Source of the DNA: Pseudomonas sp. RSB 5.4
Lineage (GTDB): Bacteria > Pseudomonadota > Gammaproteobacteria > Pseudomonadales > Pseudomonadaceae
NCBI RefSeq assembly: GCF_037126175.1
Contig: NZ_CP146986.1
Span: 2,942,501 to 3,006,500 of the forward strand
Length of the DNA: 64,000 bases
Direction: 5' to 3'
Under the pieces are notes generated by a model, which was not told where the DNA came from, searched no databases, and was given only the letters and a program-made list of their open reading frames with translations. The position numbers and the translations under genes were made by a program. Of this stretch, positions 17,300-26,552 are shown piece by piece (within the stretch, counting starts at the first letter, position 1; every line of letters starts with the position of its first letter).

Positions 17300-18232
17300 C
17301 TAGCTGATATCTGCTGCTTTGATCCGGTCGACTACCCGGGATGCCAGGTCATCAGGACGGAATTTGGCCAGGAAGTCATCGGCACCGACTTTCTTGACCA
17401 TCGCCTGATTGAATACCCCCGACAACGAAGTATGCAGGATGATATGAAGCTTTTGCATGCGCGGGTCGCTGCGGATCTCCGCCGTCAGGGTGTACCCGTC
17501 CATCTCCGGCATCTCGATGTCGGAAATCATCATCAGGAACTCTTCTTCCGGCTTCTTGCCCTCATCGACCAGCTTGCGCAGGTAATCCAGCGCCTGCTTG
17601 CCGTCGTTCAGCGCCACCACTTCGACACCGACCGTCTGCAGGCAACGCGTGACCTGCTTGCGCGCCACCGACGAGTCATCGACCGTCAATACCCGCAGCG
17701 ACAACGCCTTGCTCTGGGTCTCGACATCGACCACACCGACCGAAATCGCCTCGGGGGTCGGCGCGACTTCCGCCAGCACCTTCTCGACGTCGATGATTTC
17801 GACTAACTGATTGTCGACTCGAGTCACAGCGGTCAGGTAATGATCGCGACCCGTGCCCTTGGGCGGCGGATGGATCTCTTCCCAGTTCATGTTGACGATG
17901 CGCTCCACCGAGCGGACCAGGAAACCCTGGGTCTTGGTGTTGTACTCCGTGATGATCACGAACGGATTTTTCTTGTCTTTCAACGCTCCGGAACCGGTCG
18001 CCATTGCCAGATCAAGGATCGGAATGGTCGCCCCCCGGATATTCGCCACCCCGCACACGACAGGACTGGACTTGGGCATCAACGTCAGGGACGGGCATTG
18101 CAGCACTTCCCGCACCTTGAACACGTTGATTCCGTAGAGCTGTTGACCGTCGAGACGGAACAACAACAGCTCCAGGCGATTCTGCCCTACCAGTTGCGTG
18201 CGCTGGTTCACCGAATCCATTACACCAGCCAT
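17300..18232 (-). CDS. cheV: Chemotaxis coupling protein CheV
   Basis: A 310-residue fusion of a CheW-like coupling domain (residues about 15-155, LELLLFRLDGQQLYGINVFK, GVANIRGATIPILDLA) and a receiver domain (about 180-305) with the phospho-acceptor Asp in MMISDIEMPEMDGYTL and Lys in ADDFLAKFRPDDL. It links receptors to CheA and may act in adaptation. I chose ATG 18232 (MAGVMDSVNQRTQLVG); the upstream extension has no family support. Transcribed with cheR. Confidence 0.93.
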   Translation of the reverse strand: MAGVMDSVNQRTQLVGQNRLELLLFRLDGQQLYGINVFKVREVLQCPSLTLMPKSSPVVCGVANIRGATIPILDLAMATGSGALKDKKNPFVIITEYNTKTQGFLVRSVERIVNMNWEEIHPPPKGTGRDHYLTAVTRVDNQLVEIIDVEKVLAEVAPTPEAISVGVVDVETQSKALSLRVLTVDDSSVARKQVTRCLQTVGVEVVALNDGKQALDYLRKLVDEGKKPEEEFLMMISDIEMPEMDGYTLTAEIRSDPRMQKLHIILHTSLSGVFNQAMVKKVGADDFLAKFRPDDLASRVVDRIKAADIS

Positions 18233-18287
18233 GCCCAGACTCCTACACCAACGCCAAGTGTTGTTGCGACGCACATTCATTGCTAAA

Positions 18288-18303
18288 CGGCACGGCGCTT
18301 GCT
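18288..18303 (+). promoter_or_regulatory. Possible RpoN promoter of flgA
   Basis: CGGCAC-GGCGC-TTGCT matches the -24/-12 consensus with one mismatch in the first base. It ends only 11 bp before the flgA ATG, so the transcript would be nearly leaderless. Confidence 0.5.
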
Positions 18304-18314
18304 TTTTAACTCGT

Positions 18315-19076
18315 ATGAACGCTCAAACGACATTTTTCCGACGCCTGACCTCCCGCACCCGCAAAGCGTTGTGCGCGACGTCTGCCGTCTGCTTGTTTTT
18401 CGCTGGCAGCCCTGCCGGTGCTGATACGGTTACCTTGCCTGACATGCTTATCGGCGTCACTCAGGGCTTTCTTGAGTTCACCGTAGAAGACTATCTGGCT
18501 ACCAGTCAAACCGAAGGCCGCTACGAAATCGAGGTCAACCAGCTCGACCCACGTATGCGCATGCCTATGTGCGACAAGGAATTGACAGCGTCACTGGAGA
18601 GTCCGGCACGTCCGCTGGGCCGGGTCACGGTCAAGGTCCGTTGCGAGGGAAGCTCGCCCTGGACGGTGTTCGTGCCCGCTCAAGTCCGCCTGTTTCGCGA
18701 GATTGTCACCACCACCCGACCGCTCAAACGCGCCGGGATTATCGAGCCGCAGGACGTGACCTTGCGTGAACGCGACGTCAGCCAGATCAATCAGGGTTTC
18801 CTGACGTCGGTGGATGAAGCCATCGGGCAAAAATTAACCCGACCAACGGTCGCCGATCAGGTCATTACTCTGGTGCATCTGGAACAGGCTGAAGTGGTGC
18901 GCAAGGGCGATCAGGTGGTCATCATCGCCCGCAGCGGTACGCTCGCCGTACGCATGCCCGGCGAAGCCCTGGCCAACGGCGGTCTGAAGGAGCAGATCCG
19001 GGTGAAAAACCTGAACTCCAACCGGGTGATCAAGGCGCAGGTCATCGCGCCGGGCCAAGTGGAAGTGGCCATGTAA
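18315..19076 (+). CDS. flgA: Flagellar P-ring assembly chaperone FlgA
   Basis: A 253-residue periplasmic protein that helps FlgI assemble the P ring. A signal peptide is visible (residues about 1-36, hydrophobic core ALCATSAVCLFFAGSPAGA). The SAF domain lies in the C-terminal half (LKRAGIIEPQDVTLRERDV ... LTRPTVADQVITL) and the protein ends with the typical IRVKNLNSNRVIKAQVIAPG. I start at ATG 18315; an upstream GTG at 18198 would lie in the cheV coding strand. Divergent from cheV, first of flgA-flgM-flgN-flgZ. Confidence 0.93.
   Translation: MNAQTTFFRRLTSRTRKALCATSAVCLFFAGSPAGADTVTLPDMLIGVTQGFLEFTVEDYLATSQTEGRYEIEVNQLDPRMRMPMCDKELTASLESPARPLGRVTVKVRCEGSSPWTVFVPAQVRLFREIVTTTRPLKRAGIIEPQDVTLRERDVSQINQGFLTSVDEAIGQKLTRPTVADQVITLVHLEQAEVVRKGDQVVIIARSGTLAVRMPGEALANGGLKEQIRVKNLNSNRVIKAQVIAPGQVEVAM
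18448..18475 (-). promoter_or_regulatory. Possible FliA (sigma-28) promoter of cheV
   Basis: Minus strand TCAAG-N15-GCCGATAA, with a perfect -10 octamer, lies inside flgA about 215 bp before cheV. Spacing is within one base of the usual value. Confidence 0.4.
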
Positions 19077-19173
19077 AACGCTCAAGCAGAAAACTGGCGC
19101 CGGCCTCGACGCTTCCCTAAACTGTGCCGAAGCAGGACACGCTTCGACGCATGCAGCTCATTGCAAATGAGCC

Positions 19174-19200
19174 TAAAGTTTTCCAGGGGATGGCCGAGAA
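19174..19200 (+). promoter_or_regulatory. FliA (sigma-28) promoter of flgM
   Basis: TAAA-N15-GCCGAGAA matches the sigma-28 consensus TAAA-N15-GCCGATAA with one mismatch, 35 bp before flgM. It gives feedback: FliA drives its own anti-sigma factor. Confidence 0.75.
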
Positions 19201-19235
19201 CATGGCAAGCGTCCAAATTCCCAGAGGTTTTTAAC

Positions 19236-19562
19236 ATGGTCATCGATTTCAGCCGTTTGAACAGCTCCTCGTCACTTACGGGCAGTACACGTACCAGCAA
19301 CGCCAAGGAAACCGCCGATACCGGCACCTCCGCGCCGCTGAATACCCCGGCCGAAACGGCCAGTACCGTAAAAAGCGGGGAATCGGTACACCTCAGCAAT
19401 GAGGCTCAACAGTTGCAGAAGGTCACTGACAAGCTGCGCGATCAGCCTGCCGTCGACAAAGCCCGAGTGGCCGAGTTGAAAGCAGCGATTGCCGATGGCA
19501 GCTATAAAGTCGACAGCAACCGTGTAGCCAGCAAACTGCTCAACTTCGAAGCCCAGCGCTAG
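19236..19562 (+). CDS. flgM: Anti-sigma-28 factor FlgM
   Basis: A 108-residue largely unstructured protein that binds and inhibits FliA until it is exported through the finished hook-basal body. The C-terminal FliA-binding region is recognisable: [40 protein letters not shown]. The start MVIDFSRLN follows AGAGG at 7 bp. Followed after 48 bp by flgN. Confidence 0.93.
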   Translation: MVIDFSRLNSSSSLTGSTRTSNAKETADTGTSAPLNTPAETASTVKSGESVHLSNEAQQLQKVTDKLRDQPAVDKARVAELKAAIADGSYKVDSNRVASKLLNFEAQR

Positions 19563-19610
19563 GCTTTTGCCGGCGCCAGGCTTTTGGACGCTTAGAACCC
19601 AAGGCCAGCC

Positions 19611-20078
19611 ATGCACGACACTAATTTATTGCAACTGATCACCGACGACTTTGCTCCAGCTCAACAATTGCTGGAGTTATTGCAAACCGAGTCCCTCGCC
19701 TTGCACGGTCGCGACATGCCCTTGCTCGAAGATATTCTGGCGCGCAAACAGGCATTGATCATTCTGCTTGAACAGCATGGCCGCAAGCGCAGCGAAATCC
19801 TCGCCAGCCTCAACCTGCCGCTCGATCGTCAGGGCCTGGAGCAACTGGCCAGCCAGTCGAGCATTGGCGATCAGTTGCTGTCCCAGAGCGACGTACTGAC
19901 AGACCTGATTGCCCAGTGCCAGGCGGCCAATGTCAAAAACGGTCAGTCGATCCAGATTCAGCAGGCCACCACGGCCAATCAGCTGAAAATCCTCACCGGG
20001 GGCGAGCCACCAGCGTTGTATGACGCCACAGGCACTTTCGCCAAGCCCACCAAGCCGCGTACGCTCAGCCAGGCGTGA
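19611..20078 (+). CDS. flgN: Flagellar export chaperone FlgN
   Basis: A 155-residue helical cytoplasmic chaperone for the hook-filament junction proteins FlgK and FlgL. It has the FlgN pattern of amphipathic helices (LLELLQTESLALHGRDMPLL, EDILARKQALIILLEQHGRK). Its position directly after flgM is conserved. Confidence 0.88.
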   Translation: MHDTNLLQLITDDFAPAQQLLELLQTESLALHGRDMPLLEDILARKQALIILLEQHGRKRSEILASLNLPLDRQGLEQLASQSSIGDQLLSQSDVLTDLIAQCQAANVKNGQSIQIQQATTANQLKILTGGEPPALYDATGTFAKPTKPRTLSQA

Positions 20079-20170
20079 GCCATTCGATGTGCCTGCACTA
20101 TCAACCCGCGAAACATGCTGGCAAAATGCTGGCTAGTCGTAGTCAAATTTTGTCTGGAGATTGAGAAAAC

Positions 20171-20917
20171 GTGCCAAACGCCCTAAGCGCGGATGATACT
20201 CCGCAGCCACCAAAGGTGCTGACCACGCCCCTGGAAATCTCCAGCAACCTGCGCCAGCTGCAAGAAAGCCACGATCCGCTGATCATCACCTTTCACGAGC
20301 GCAGTCAGCGCTTCCAGAGCTACCTGATCAAGGTTGACCGGGAAACCGCGACGATTGCCCTGGACGAGATGATCCCGCGCGATGGCGAGCGTTTTCTGCT
20401 GGCCGGCGAACCGTTCAAGGTCGAAGGCTTTCACGAAGGCGTGCGCATCGCCTGGGAATGCAACGGCACGCTGAACATTGAAGAATCCGAAGGTGACCGC
20501 TTCTACACCGGCGAACTGCCGACCGAAGTGGTTTACCACCAGCGCCGCAACGCTTTTCGCGCGGCCCTGAAACTGACCGATCTGGTCAGCGTTGAACTCG
20601 GTGGCGAAAAGCTCAAGGCACCGCTCAACGGTAAACTGCTGGATATTTCCGCCACCGGTTGCAAGCTGCGCTTTGACGGCGACATCACCGATCGCCTGCA
20701 ACTGGGCCAGGTTTATGACCGCATGATCGCCACCCCGCTGTTCGGCAATCAGCCGACTTCGGTCGAACTGCGTTATCTGCACTTCGAAGAAAAGCTCAAC
20801 ATCACCTTCGCCGGCCTGCGTTTCCACAACATCAGTGGTCAGGCGGCGCGCAACGTCGAGCGCTTCGTTTATCAACTGCAGCGTGAAGCACGCCGGTTCG
20901 ATAAAGACGATCTGTGA
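20171..20917 (+). CDS. flgZ: Flagellar brake protein, PilZ domain (FlgZ/YcgR)
   Basis: A 248-residue cyclic di-GMP receptor that slows the flagellar motor. The N-terminal YcgR domain covers about residues 15-115; the C-terminal PilZ domain has both binding motifs, RRNAFR (RxxxR) and DISATGCKL (DxSxxG). The start codon is GTG 20171 (MPNALSADD), with GGAGA about 12 bp upstream. FlgZ is the name used in P. fluorescens and P. putida. Last gene of the flgAMNZ cluster, followed by a terminator. Confidence 0.9.
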   Translation: MPNALSADDTPQPPKVLTTPLEISSNLRQLQESHDPLIITFHERSQRFQSYLIKVDRETATIALDEMIPRDGERFLLAGEPFKVEGFHEGVRIAWECNGTLNIEESEGDRFYTGELPTEVVYHQRRNAFRAALKLTDLVSVELGGEKLKAPLNGKLLDISATGCKLRFDGDITDRLQLGQVYDRMIATPLFGNQPTSVELRYLHFEEKLNITFAGLRFHNISGQAARNVERFVYQLQREARRFDKDDL

Positions 20918-20933
20918 TTCGTACAGGCAAATA

Positions 20934-20967
20934 GAAAGGGCAGCCCCTCGCGGGACTGCCCTTTTTT
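20934..20967 (+). terminator. Terminator of flgZ
   Basis: Stem AAGGGCAG-CCCCTCGCGGGA-CTGCCCTT followed by TTTT, 17 bp after the stop. Confidence 0.9.
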
Positions 20968-21000
20968 ATGCCAAAAATCTTTCTGCCAGCAACGGACACC

Positions 21001-21108
21001 TGTGGCGAGGGAGCTTGCTCCCGCTGGGGCGCGAAGCGCCCCCCCACCCTTTATCTGGCAAGCGGGGCCTGCTGCGCAGTCCAGCGGGAGCAAGCTCCCT
21101 CGCCACAG
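21001..21108. repeat. REP pair, GAGGGAGCTTGCTC type
   Basis: TGTGGCGAGGGAGCTTGCTC and its inverted copy frame a GC-rich spacer between the convergent flgZ and MFS genes. Same class as at 5327-5460. Confidence 0.8.
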
Positions 21109-21148
21109 TTACAGTGTCTGCCTCTGAACAGCCTTACCCTCACCCGAC

Positions 21149-22525
21149 TCAGGGTCTGGCCCCACTGATGTCCGGTGTCGGTTTATCACCCTCATCAGCC
21201 GAATCAGTTTCTGCCACAGCTTCAGGCTGAACCTCGGGTTCTGGCTCTGGCTCCGGCGTAACCGTGGTTTGCATCTGCTCCTGCACCACCTGCTCATCCA
21301 CTCGCGGATCGAGCGCTGCCACCAGCGGCGAACTCGACATGCTGTCCGGCATCGCCACGTGATGCAGCGGTGCGTCGTCGACCTGATGCAGATTGGTCAC
21401 GGCTTTCGGGCGAATGCGCCACACCAGCACCAGTGCAAAGAAGCTGAAGAACGCGTACAGACTCTGACTGCCGAACAGCTTCATCAGCACACCCGCCAGC
21501 AGCGGGCCGATACTCGCGCCGACACCGTAGGTCACCAGCAGCATCGCCGTCAGCGACACCCGGCGATCGCCCTCGACGTGGTCGTTGGAGAACGCCACCG
21601 CCAGCGGATACAGGCAGAACTGCACCAGCGAACAGAGGAAGCCAACCACAAACAGCACCTCCAGCGGCACTTGCGGCAGGATCGCCAACGGCAACGCTGC
21701 CACCGCCAGGAACCCGGCAAAGCAACGGATCAGCAGCGCCCGGTCATAACGGTCGGACAACCAGCCCAACGGCCACTGCACCAGCAGCCCGGCAAAAATG
21801 CAGCTACCCATGAACAGACCAACCTGCTCGGTCGACAGCCCCTGCTGCGACGCATACAGCGGCGCCAGACCGTAGAACGAGCCGATGATCAGACCGGCCC
21901 CCAGCACCGTGCTCAACGACTGCGGCACCCGCTTGATAAAGAAGCGCGGCTCCATCGGTGCCGGATGCAGTGGCGCCGGGTGGATCCGTCGAGTCAGCGC
22001 CACCGGCACCAGACACAAGGCAAAACACAGCGCGACCAGCATCAGCAGTTCCAGGCCGAGGCCCGGGTGCATGACCAGAATCAGCTGACCCAGCACCAGC
22101 CCCAGATACGAAGCGATCATGTAACCGCTGAACACCAGCCCGCGCTGGTTGGCGTCGGCCTGCTCGTTGAGCCAGCTCTCGATCACCATGTATTGGCACA
22201 TCATGCCCAGACCGACGATGGTCCGCAGCACCAGCCATGCCGGCAGCCAGTCGACCAGACCATGTCCGAGCACCGCCGCGCCGACGATCCCGGCACACGC
22301 CGAATAAGCCCGAATGTGTCCGACCCGGGCGATCAGCCGGTGACCAATCTTGCCGCCCAGCACCAGTCCAAAATAGTTGGCCGCCATCAGCGCACCGACC
22401 CACAGCCCATCGACATGGTCAGCGGCCAGGCGCAAAGCCAGGTATGTAGATAGAAGGCCCGAGCCGATCAACATCATCAGCGAGGCGAAATACAGCGCTC
22501 GAAAGGATTTCCAGATTTGGCGCAT
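21149..22525 (-). CDS. MFS transporter (YcaD-like)
   Basis: A 458-residue inner-membrane transporter of the major facilitator superfamily with 12 predicted helices. Family marks include the motif after helix 2 (GGKIGHRLIARVGHIRAY), GMMCQYMVIESWLNEQADAN (seen in the YcaD group), and QWPLGWLSDRYDRALLIR after helix 8. The last 70 residues form a charged cytoplasmic tail with a Glu-Pro run (TPEPEPEPEVQPEAVAE). The substrate cannot be told from sequence. Confidence 0.85.
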   Translation of the reverse strand: MRQIWKSFRALYFASLMMLIGSGLLSTYLALRLAADHVDGLWVGALMAANYFGLVLGGKIGHRLIARVGHIRAYSACAGIVGAAVLGHGLVDWLPAWLVLRTIVGLGMMCQYMVIESWLNEQADANQRGLVFSGYMIASYLGLVLGQLILVMHPGLGLELLMLVALCFALCLVPVALTRRIHPAPLHPAPMEPRFFIKRVPQSLSTVLGAGLIIGSFYGLAPLYASQQGLSTEQVGLFMGSCIFAGLLVQWPLGWLSDRYDRALLIRCFAGFLAVAALPLAILPQVPLEVLFVVGFLCSLVQFCLYPLAVAFSNDHVEGDRRVSLTAMLLVTYGVGASIGPLLAGVLMKLFGSQSLYAFFSFFALVLVWRIRPKAVTNLHQVDDAPLHHVAMPDSMSSSPLVAALDPRVDEQVVQEQMQTTVTPEPEPEPEVQPEAVAETDSADEGDKPTPDISGARP

Positions 22526-22555
22526 CGGCGTTCCGAGCGGCTCCTTGCAGTAAGT

Positions 22556-22582
22556 ATCGGGCTATCCAAACGATAGCCCGAT
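22556..22582. terminator. Perfect 11-bp hairpin without a T run
   Basis: ATCGGGCTATC-CAAAC-GATAGCCCGAT lies just after the stop of the glutamine synthetase-like gene and before the MFS start on the same strand. No T tract follows on either strand, so it is a weak terminator at best or an mRNA-stability hairpin. Confidence 0.4.
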
Positions 22583-22594
22583 GACGACAGTTCG

Positions 22595-23938
22595 TCAGGC
22601 CTGGGCTGCTAGAACACGCCGTTCCCAGGGAGTGATTTCATCAAAGAAGCTGGTCAACTCCATGGTCTTCGAAGCGATGTAGCCTTCGATGAACTCCTGT
22701 CCGAACAGTTCCCTGGCCAATTGGCTACGTTTCAGACGCTCGAGCGCGGCATGCAAGGTACACGGCAACGAAAGATTGTCCGGCACTTCGAATTCGCCCT
22801 GAATCGCAGCGCTCGGCTCCAGCTCATGCTCGATACCATGCAAGCCGGCGGCCAGGCTCGCGGCAATCGCCAGATACGGATTGGCATCGGCGCCAGGCAA
22901 ACGATTTTCGACCCGCCGGGCCACCGGCGAACTGGCCGGAATCCGCAGCCCTGCCGCGCGATTGTCGTGGGACCAGCAGGCATTGTTCGGTGAAGCATAC
23001 GGGTGACACAGACGCTGATAGGAGTTCACGTTCGGTGCAAACAGTGCGGTGAAATCAGCCATGCCCGCCTGCTGCCCGCCGATGAAATGGCGGAACATTG
23101 CGGTCGGCTGGCCGTTCTCGTCGCTGAACACGTTGTTGCCAGTGGCGATCTCGACGATGCTCTGGTGAATGTGCATCGAACTACCGGGCGTGTGTGCCAG
23201 CGGCTTGGCCATGCACACCACGCTCAGACCATGCTTGAGCGCGACTTCCTTGAGCAGGTGTTTGAACAGGAAAGTCTGGTCGGCCAGCAACAGCGGATCA
23301 CCGTGCAGCAAGTTGATCTCGAACTGGCTGACGCCCATTTCATGCATGAAGGTATCGCGTGGCAGACCGAGGGCCGCCATGCATTTATAGACTTCGCTGA
23401 AGAACGGCCGCAGACCATTGTTGGAACTGACGCTGAACGCCGACTGACCATCCTCGCGGCGTCCATCCAGGCCTACCGGCGGACGGAACGGCTGAGTCGG
23501 ATCGGTGTTCGGGGCGAAGACAAAAAATTCCAGCTCGGTCGCCACCACCGGCGCCAGACCGCGCGCAGCGTAACGGGCGATGACTTTTTTGAGTTGACCG
23601 CGGGTCGACAGATTGGAGCTTTCGCCGCTCAGTTCGTCGGCATCGCAGATGGCCAGGGCACGTGGCTCGTCGCTCCATGGCAGAGGATGAATCATGCTCG
23701 GCTCGGCCACCAGTGCCAGGTCGCCGTCATCGCTGCCGTAAAACCGCGCCGGCGGATAACCGCCCATGATGCATTGCAGCAGCACCCCCCGTGCCATCTG
23801 CAAACGCCGCCCTTCGAGGAAACCCTCGGCAGTCATCACTTTGCCGCGCGGCACACCGTTCAAATCCGGCGTGACACATTCAATCTCATCAATGCCGGTC
23901 AGTCGCTGCGCGAGTGAACGCTGGCCATCGGTTGTCAT
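22595..23938 (-). CDS. Glutamine synthetase family protein, gamma-glutamylpolyamine synthetase type (PuuA/PauA-like)
   Basis: A 447-residue ligase of the glutamine synthetase superfamily. The N-terminal beta-grasp part (ECVTPDLNGVPRGKV) is followed by the catalytic domain with the metal-binding TELEFFVF, MAKPLAHTPGSSMHIHQS, FAPNVNSYQRL, and the nucleotide/ammonia region CWSHDNRAAGLRIP and VENRLPGADANPYLAIAA. PuuA-type enzymes attach glutamate to putrescine or other polyamines as the first step of catabolism; pseudomonads carry several paralogues (PauA1-7). Which amine this one prefers cannot be told. ATG 23938 (MTTDGQRSLA) is chosen by family length. Confidence 0.83.
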   Translation of the reverse strand: MTTDGQRSLAQRLTGIDEIECVTPDLNGVPRGKVMTAEGFLEGRRLQMARGVLLQCIMGGYPPARFYGSDDGDLALVAEPSMIHPLPWSDEPRALAICDADELSGESSNLSTRGQLKKVIARYAARGLAPVVATELEFFVFAPNTDPTQPFRPPVGLDGRREDGQSAFSVSSNNGLRPFFSEVYKCMAALGLPRDTFMHEMGVSQFEINLLHGDPLLLADQTFLFKHLLKEVALKHGLSVVCMAKPLAHTPGSSMHIHQSIVEIATGNNVFSDENGQPTAMFRHFIGGQQAGMADFTALFAPNVNSYQRLCHPYASPNNACWSHDNRAAGLRIPASSPVARRVENRLPGADANPYLAIAASLAAGLHGIEHELEPSAAIQGEFEVPDNLSLPCTLHAALERLKRSQLARELFGQEFIEGYIASKTMELTSFFDEITPWERRVLAAQA

Positions 23939-24036
23939 GACGCAATCCTTGTTATTGTGCGAGCCGCGAACGGCGACCCGTACAAAATAGGCTCCGGCTG
24001 TTCGGAATATCAAGCAGCGTCAAACAAAAACCCGGG

Positions 24037-24729
24037 TCACGGCAGATAAAGGCTGAACACCCCGCCACCCAGTGGTCCGCCATTGCGAATTTCGGTGTGC
24101 CCGACCACGCCATTGCGCTGATGCAACGCGGCAATCCGGTTGGCGAAATACAGACCCAACCCGGTGCTGCCACTGCTGTGATTGATGCCCTGCACGTAAT
24201 CGGCCTGCCGCTCGAGCATCTCGGCCGGGTAACCGTCGCCGTCATCGTTGATGCTCAACACCAGTTGCCCGGCCTCGTCGCTGACGGTAATCAGCAGCGA
24301 CTCGCGGGCATAACGAATCGCGTTGTTGATGCAGTTGCCCAACACTGAGGCAACCAACTCGCGATCGAAGAAACCCAACGGACTCAGCGGATCGACTTCA
24401 TAGGTGGCGATGATCCCGCGACTGGCGAACACCTCTTGGTGCGATGCCAGTTGCGCCTCGATGAAATCATCAAGTTCGTGATACGCCGGTTGCAGCGGCA
24501 TCTGGTTGACGCCGAGCTTGTACAGCCCGAGCAACTGCACCAGCATGCCGTTGAGGTGGGCGAACTCGAAATCGATCACACCCTGCTCGGCCCCACCGCG
24601 CTGCCCTTCGGGCAACCGCGCCAGCCACTGGCTGTGGGCCTGCATCAGCATCGCCAGCGAGTTTTTCATATCGTGAACGGTGGAGGCGATCACCGTGGAG
24701 AAATCCAGCGCCTGCTCGTCTTGGTTCAT
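24037..24729 (-). CDS. Cytosolic sensor histidine kinase
   Basis: A 230-residue kinase without membrane segments or a sensor domain. The H-box is STVHDMKNSLAMLMQ, the N-box LGNCINNAIRYA and the G boxes NDDGDGYP and SSGSTGLGLYFANRI. The ATG at 24729 overlaps the stop of the upstream TPR response regulator by 4 bp, so the two are translationally coupled and probably form one signalling unit. The lack of an input domain suggests that it is controlled through its partner. Confidence 0.85.
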   Translation of the reverse strand: MNQDEQALDFSTVIASTVHDMKNSLAMLMQAHSQWLARLPEGQRGGAEQGVIDFEFAHLNGMLVQLLGLYKLGVNQMPLQPAYHELDDFIEAQLASHQEVFASRGIIATYEVDPLSPLGFFDRELVASVLGNCINNAIRYARESLLITVSDEAGQLVLSINDDGDGYPAEMLERQADYVQGINHSSGSTGLGLYFANRIAALHQRNGVVGHTEIRNGGPLGGGVFSLYLP

Positions 24730-26330
24730 TCGCCAAACGCCTTGCTTTTCAGCTTCTGATAACGCGCATAACGCGCGTCGGTGTCGGGCATCAGGCCGAC
24801 CATTTTCAGGCAGGCCCGACATTCTTCCAGCTCCGCCGACGGCACACTTGTGTCGGTGCCGTGCAGCAGCGACTGGGCCATGTTCAGCGCGATACTGATG
24901 TTCTTCGGTTGCATCTTCAGTGCCTTGCGGAACACCTCGCGTGCCTCCACCAGATTGCCGGTCTTGTACACGCGCACGCCCTGACGGTTGAGGTCGGCGG
25001 CGGCGTTGCTCGAACTGAGAATAGTCGGGTCGTCGGTGAGCTTGGCGATGTCTTTCATCACTGCCGGATCGTCACCGTAGATCTCCGCGCAGCTCTTGAG
25101 CATCGAAGTGCCCGCCTCGGCCTGCCCGAGCATCTGCAACTGCTTGGCAACCAGCAGCGCCGCCTCGGGACTCATGAACTGCTCCATGCCGTCGAGGCGC
25201 ATCAGCGCTTGCTCGGTGAGCTTGTCGGCGGTCTCGGCATCGTTGAGCAGCAGACTGGTGGCCTTCATCAAGCGCGCACGAATCTGCAGGCCCGGGTCAG
25301 ACGGGTTCTCTTTGGCGACGGCGCTGAGCGTGGTGTTGATCTCCAGCCGCGTGCGCGTGTCGAGACCGCGCTCACTGCCCTTGCTGATCAAGGCATGAGC
25401 CAGACCGAGGTTGCTTTCCGGGTCCTTGAACCGCGACTGCGCGCCCTGCGCCACGGCCTGGCGATAGGCCCGGGACGCGGTGTCAAAGTCTTCGTTGGCC
25501 ATCGCCAGTTTGCCGAGCAACGCCTGCCGGCGCACCGCCAGCGGCGATAAGCGAATGGCCTCCTCCAGCACCCGCTGCGCGCCTTTGGTATCGCCCTCGG
25601 CGACCAGCACATCGGCCATGCCGTCGTACAGCGCCGGCATCATCGGGAACACCTTCAGCGCTTTTTCGTAGACACCCTTGGCCTGCGCCACTTGCCCACG
25701 CTTGAACAACAACTTGCCCAGCCCGGCAAATGCCCACGGCAACGGCCGGTCAGCGATGATGCTGTCGTAAAGGCGTTCAAGCGCTTCGTTCTGATTCATG
25801 TCACGCAGCGCATCGGCGCGATAACGCAGGCACAGCGGCGAATAACGGATGTCCTGCTTGCACAGCGCAATGCAGGCATTGAGCACCTCGACCGGTTTAC
25901 CGCGATCAAGGGCTTGCAGAATCGGTTTGAGCAACGTCTTGCGCTGCTCCAGACGCTCCAGACGCTGCGCCAGGCCGGAGCGGTTGAACGGCTTGGTCAG
26001 GTAGGCATCCGGCTCATGCTCCAGGGCACTGAGCACCATCGCCTGACTGGTCTCGGCCGTCACCATGACAAACACCGCTTCATGGCTGATGAGCTTTTCC
26101 GACATCAGGTCTTCCAGCACCTGCTGGCCGTTCTTCTTGCCGTCACCGAGGTGGAAATCCTGCAGGATGAAGTCATAAGACTTCTGCGCACACATCTTCA
26201 GCGCCTGCTCGCCGGTATCGGCGGTATCCACGTCCTTGACCCCCAGCTCACGCAGCATCGAGCGTACGGAACTGCGGAAATCCGAGAAATCATCGACGAT
26301 CAGAAAACTCTTTTGGTGATACGACAGCAT
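24726..26330 (-). CDS. Response regulator with TPR output domain
   Basis: A 534-residue protein: receiver domain at residues 1-130 (IVDDFSDFR, phospho-acceptor Asp in FILQDFHLGD, Lys in AYLTKPFNRS), then about 380 residues of tetratricopeptide-like helices (AFAGLGKLLFKRGQVAQAKG, ALYDGMADVLVAEGDTKGAQ, AREVFRKALKMQPKNISIAL). It has no DNA-binding domain, so output is by protein contact. ATG 26330 (MLSYHQKSFLIVDDFS) fits the receiver fold. Operon with the downstream kinase. Confidence 0.88.
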   Translation of the reverse strand: MLSYHQKSFLIVDDFSDFRSSVRSMLRELGVKDVDTADTGEQALKMCAQKSYDFILQDFHLGDGKKNGQQVLEDLMSEKLISHEAVFVMVTAETSQAMVLSALEHEPDAYLTKPFNRSGLAQRLERLEQRKTLLKPILQALDRGKPVEVLNACIALCKQDIRYSPLCLRYRADALRDMNQNEALERLYDSIIADRPLPWAFAGLGKLLFKRGQVAQAKGVYEKALKVFPMMPALYDGMADVLVAEGDTKGAQRVLEEAIRLSPLAVRRQALLGKLAMANEDFDTASRAYRQAVAQGAQSRFKDPESNLGLAHALISKGSERGLDTRTRLEINTTLSAVAKENPSDPGLQIRARLMKATSLLLNDAETADKLTEQALMRLDGMEQFMSPEAALLVAKQLQMLGQAEAGTSMLKSCAEIYGDDPAVMKDIAKLTDDPTILSSSNAAADLNRQGVRVYKTGNLVEAREVFRKALKMQPKNISIALNMAQSLLHGTDTSVPSAELEECRACLKMVGLMPDTDARYARYQKLKSKAFGE

Positions 26331-26552
26331 CGAGGATTTCCAGGCAATTGAAGTAGGTGAACCGGGGGCGTTTTCACAGGCGCGCAGATGATAGCTGGAG
26401 GCCAAATGCTATCAAGCGATTTCGCGCGAGTCTGAGGTCGCCGAATGAGTTATCGGCAAGGAGTGGGGTTCTCTGAAGTGGAGGGGTTCAAGATTCCTTG
26501 TGCAGCGATTACCCTGCGCGCCGAGTCATCTTTTCACTACAGGGTTTATCTC

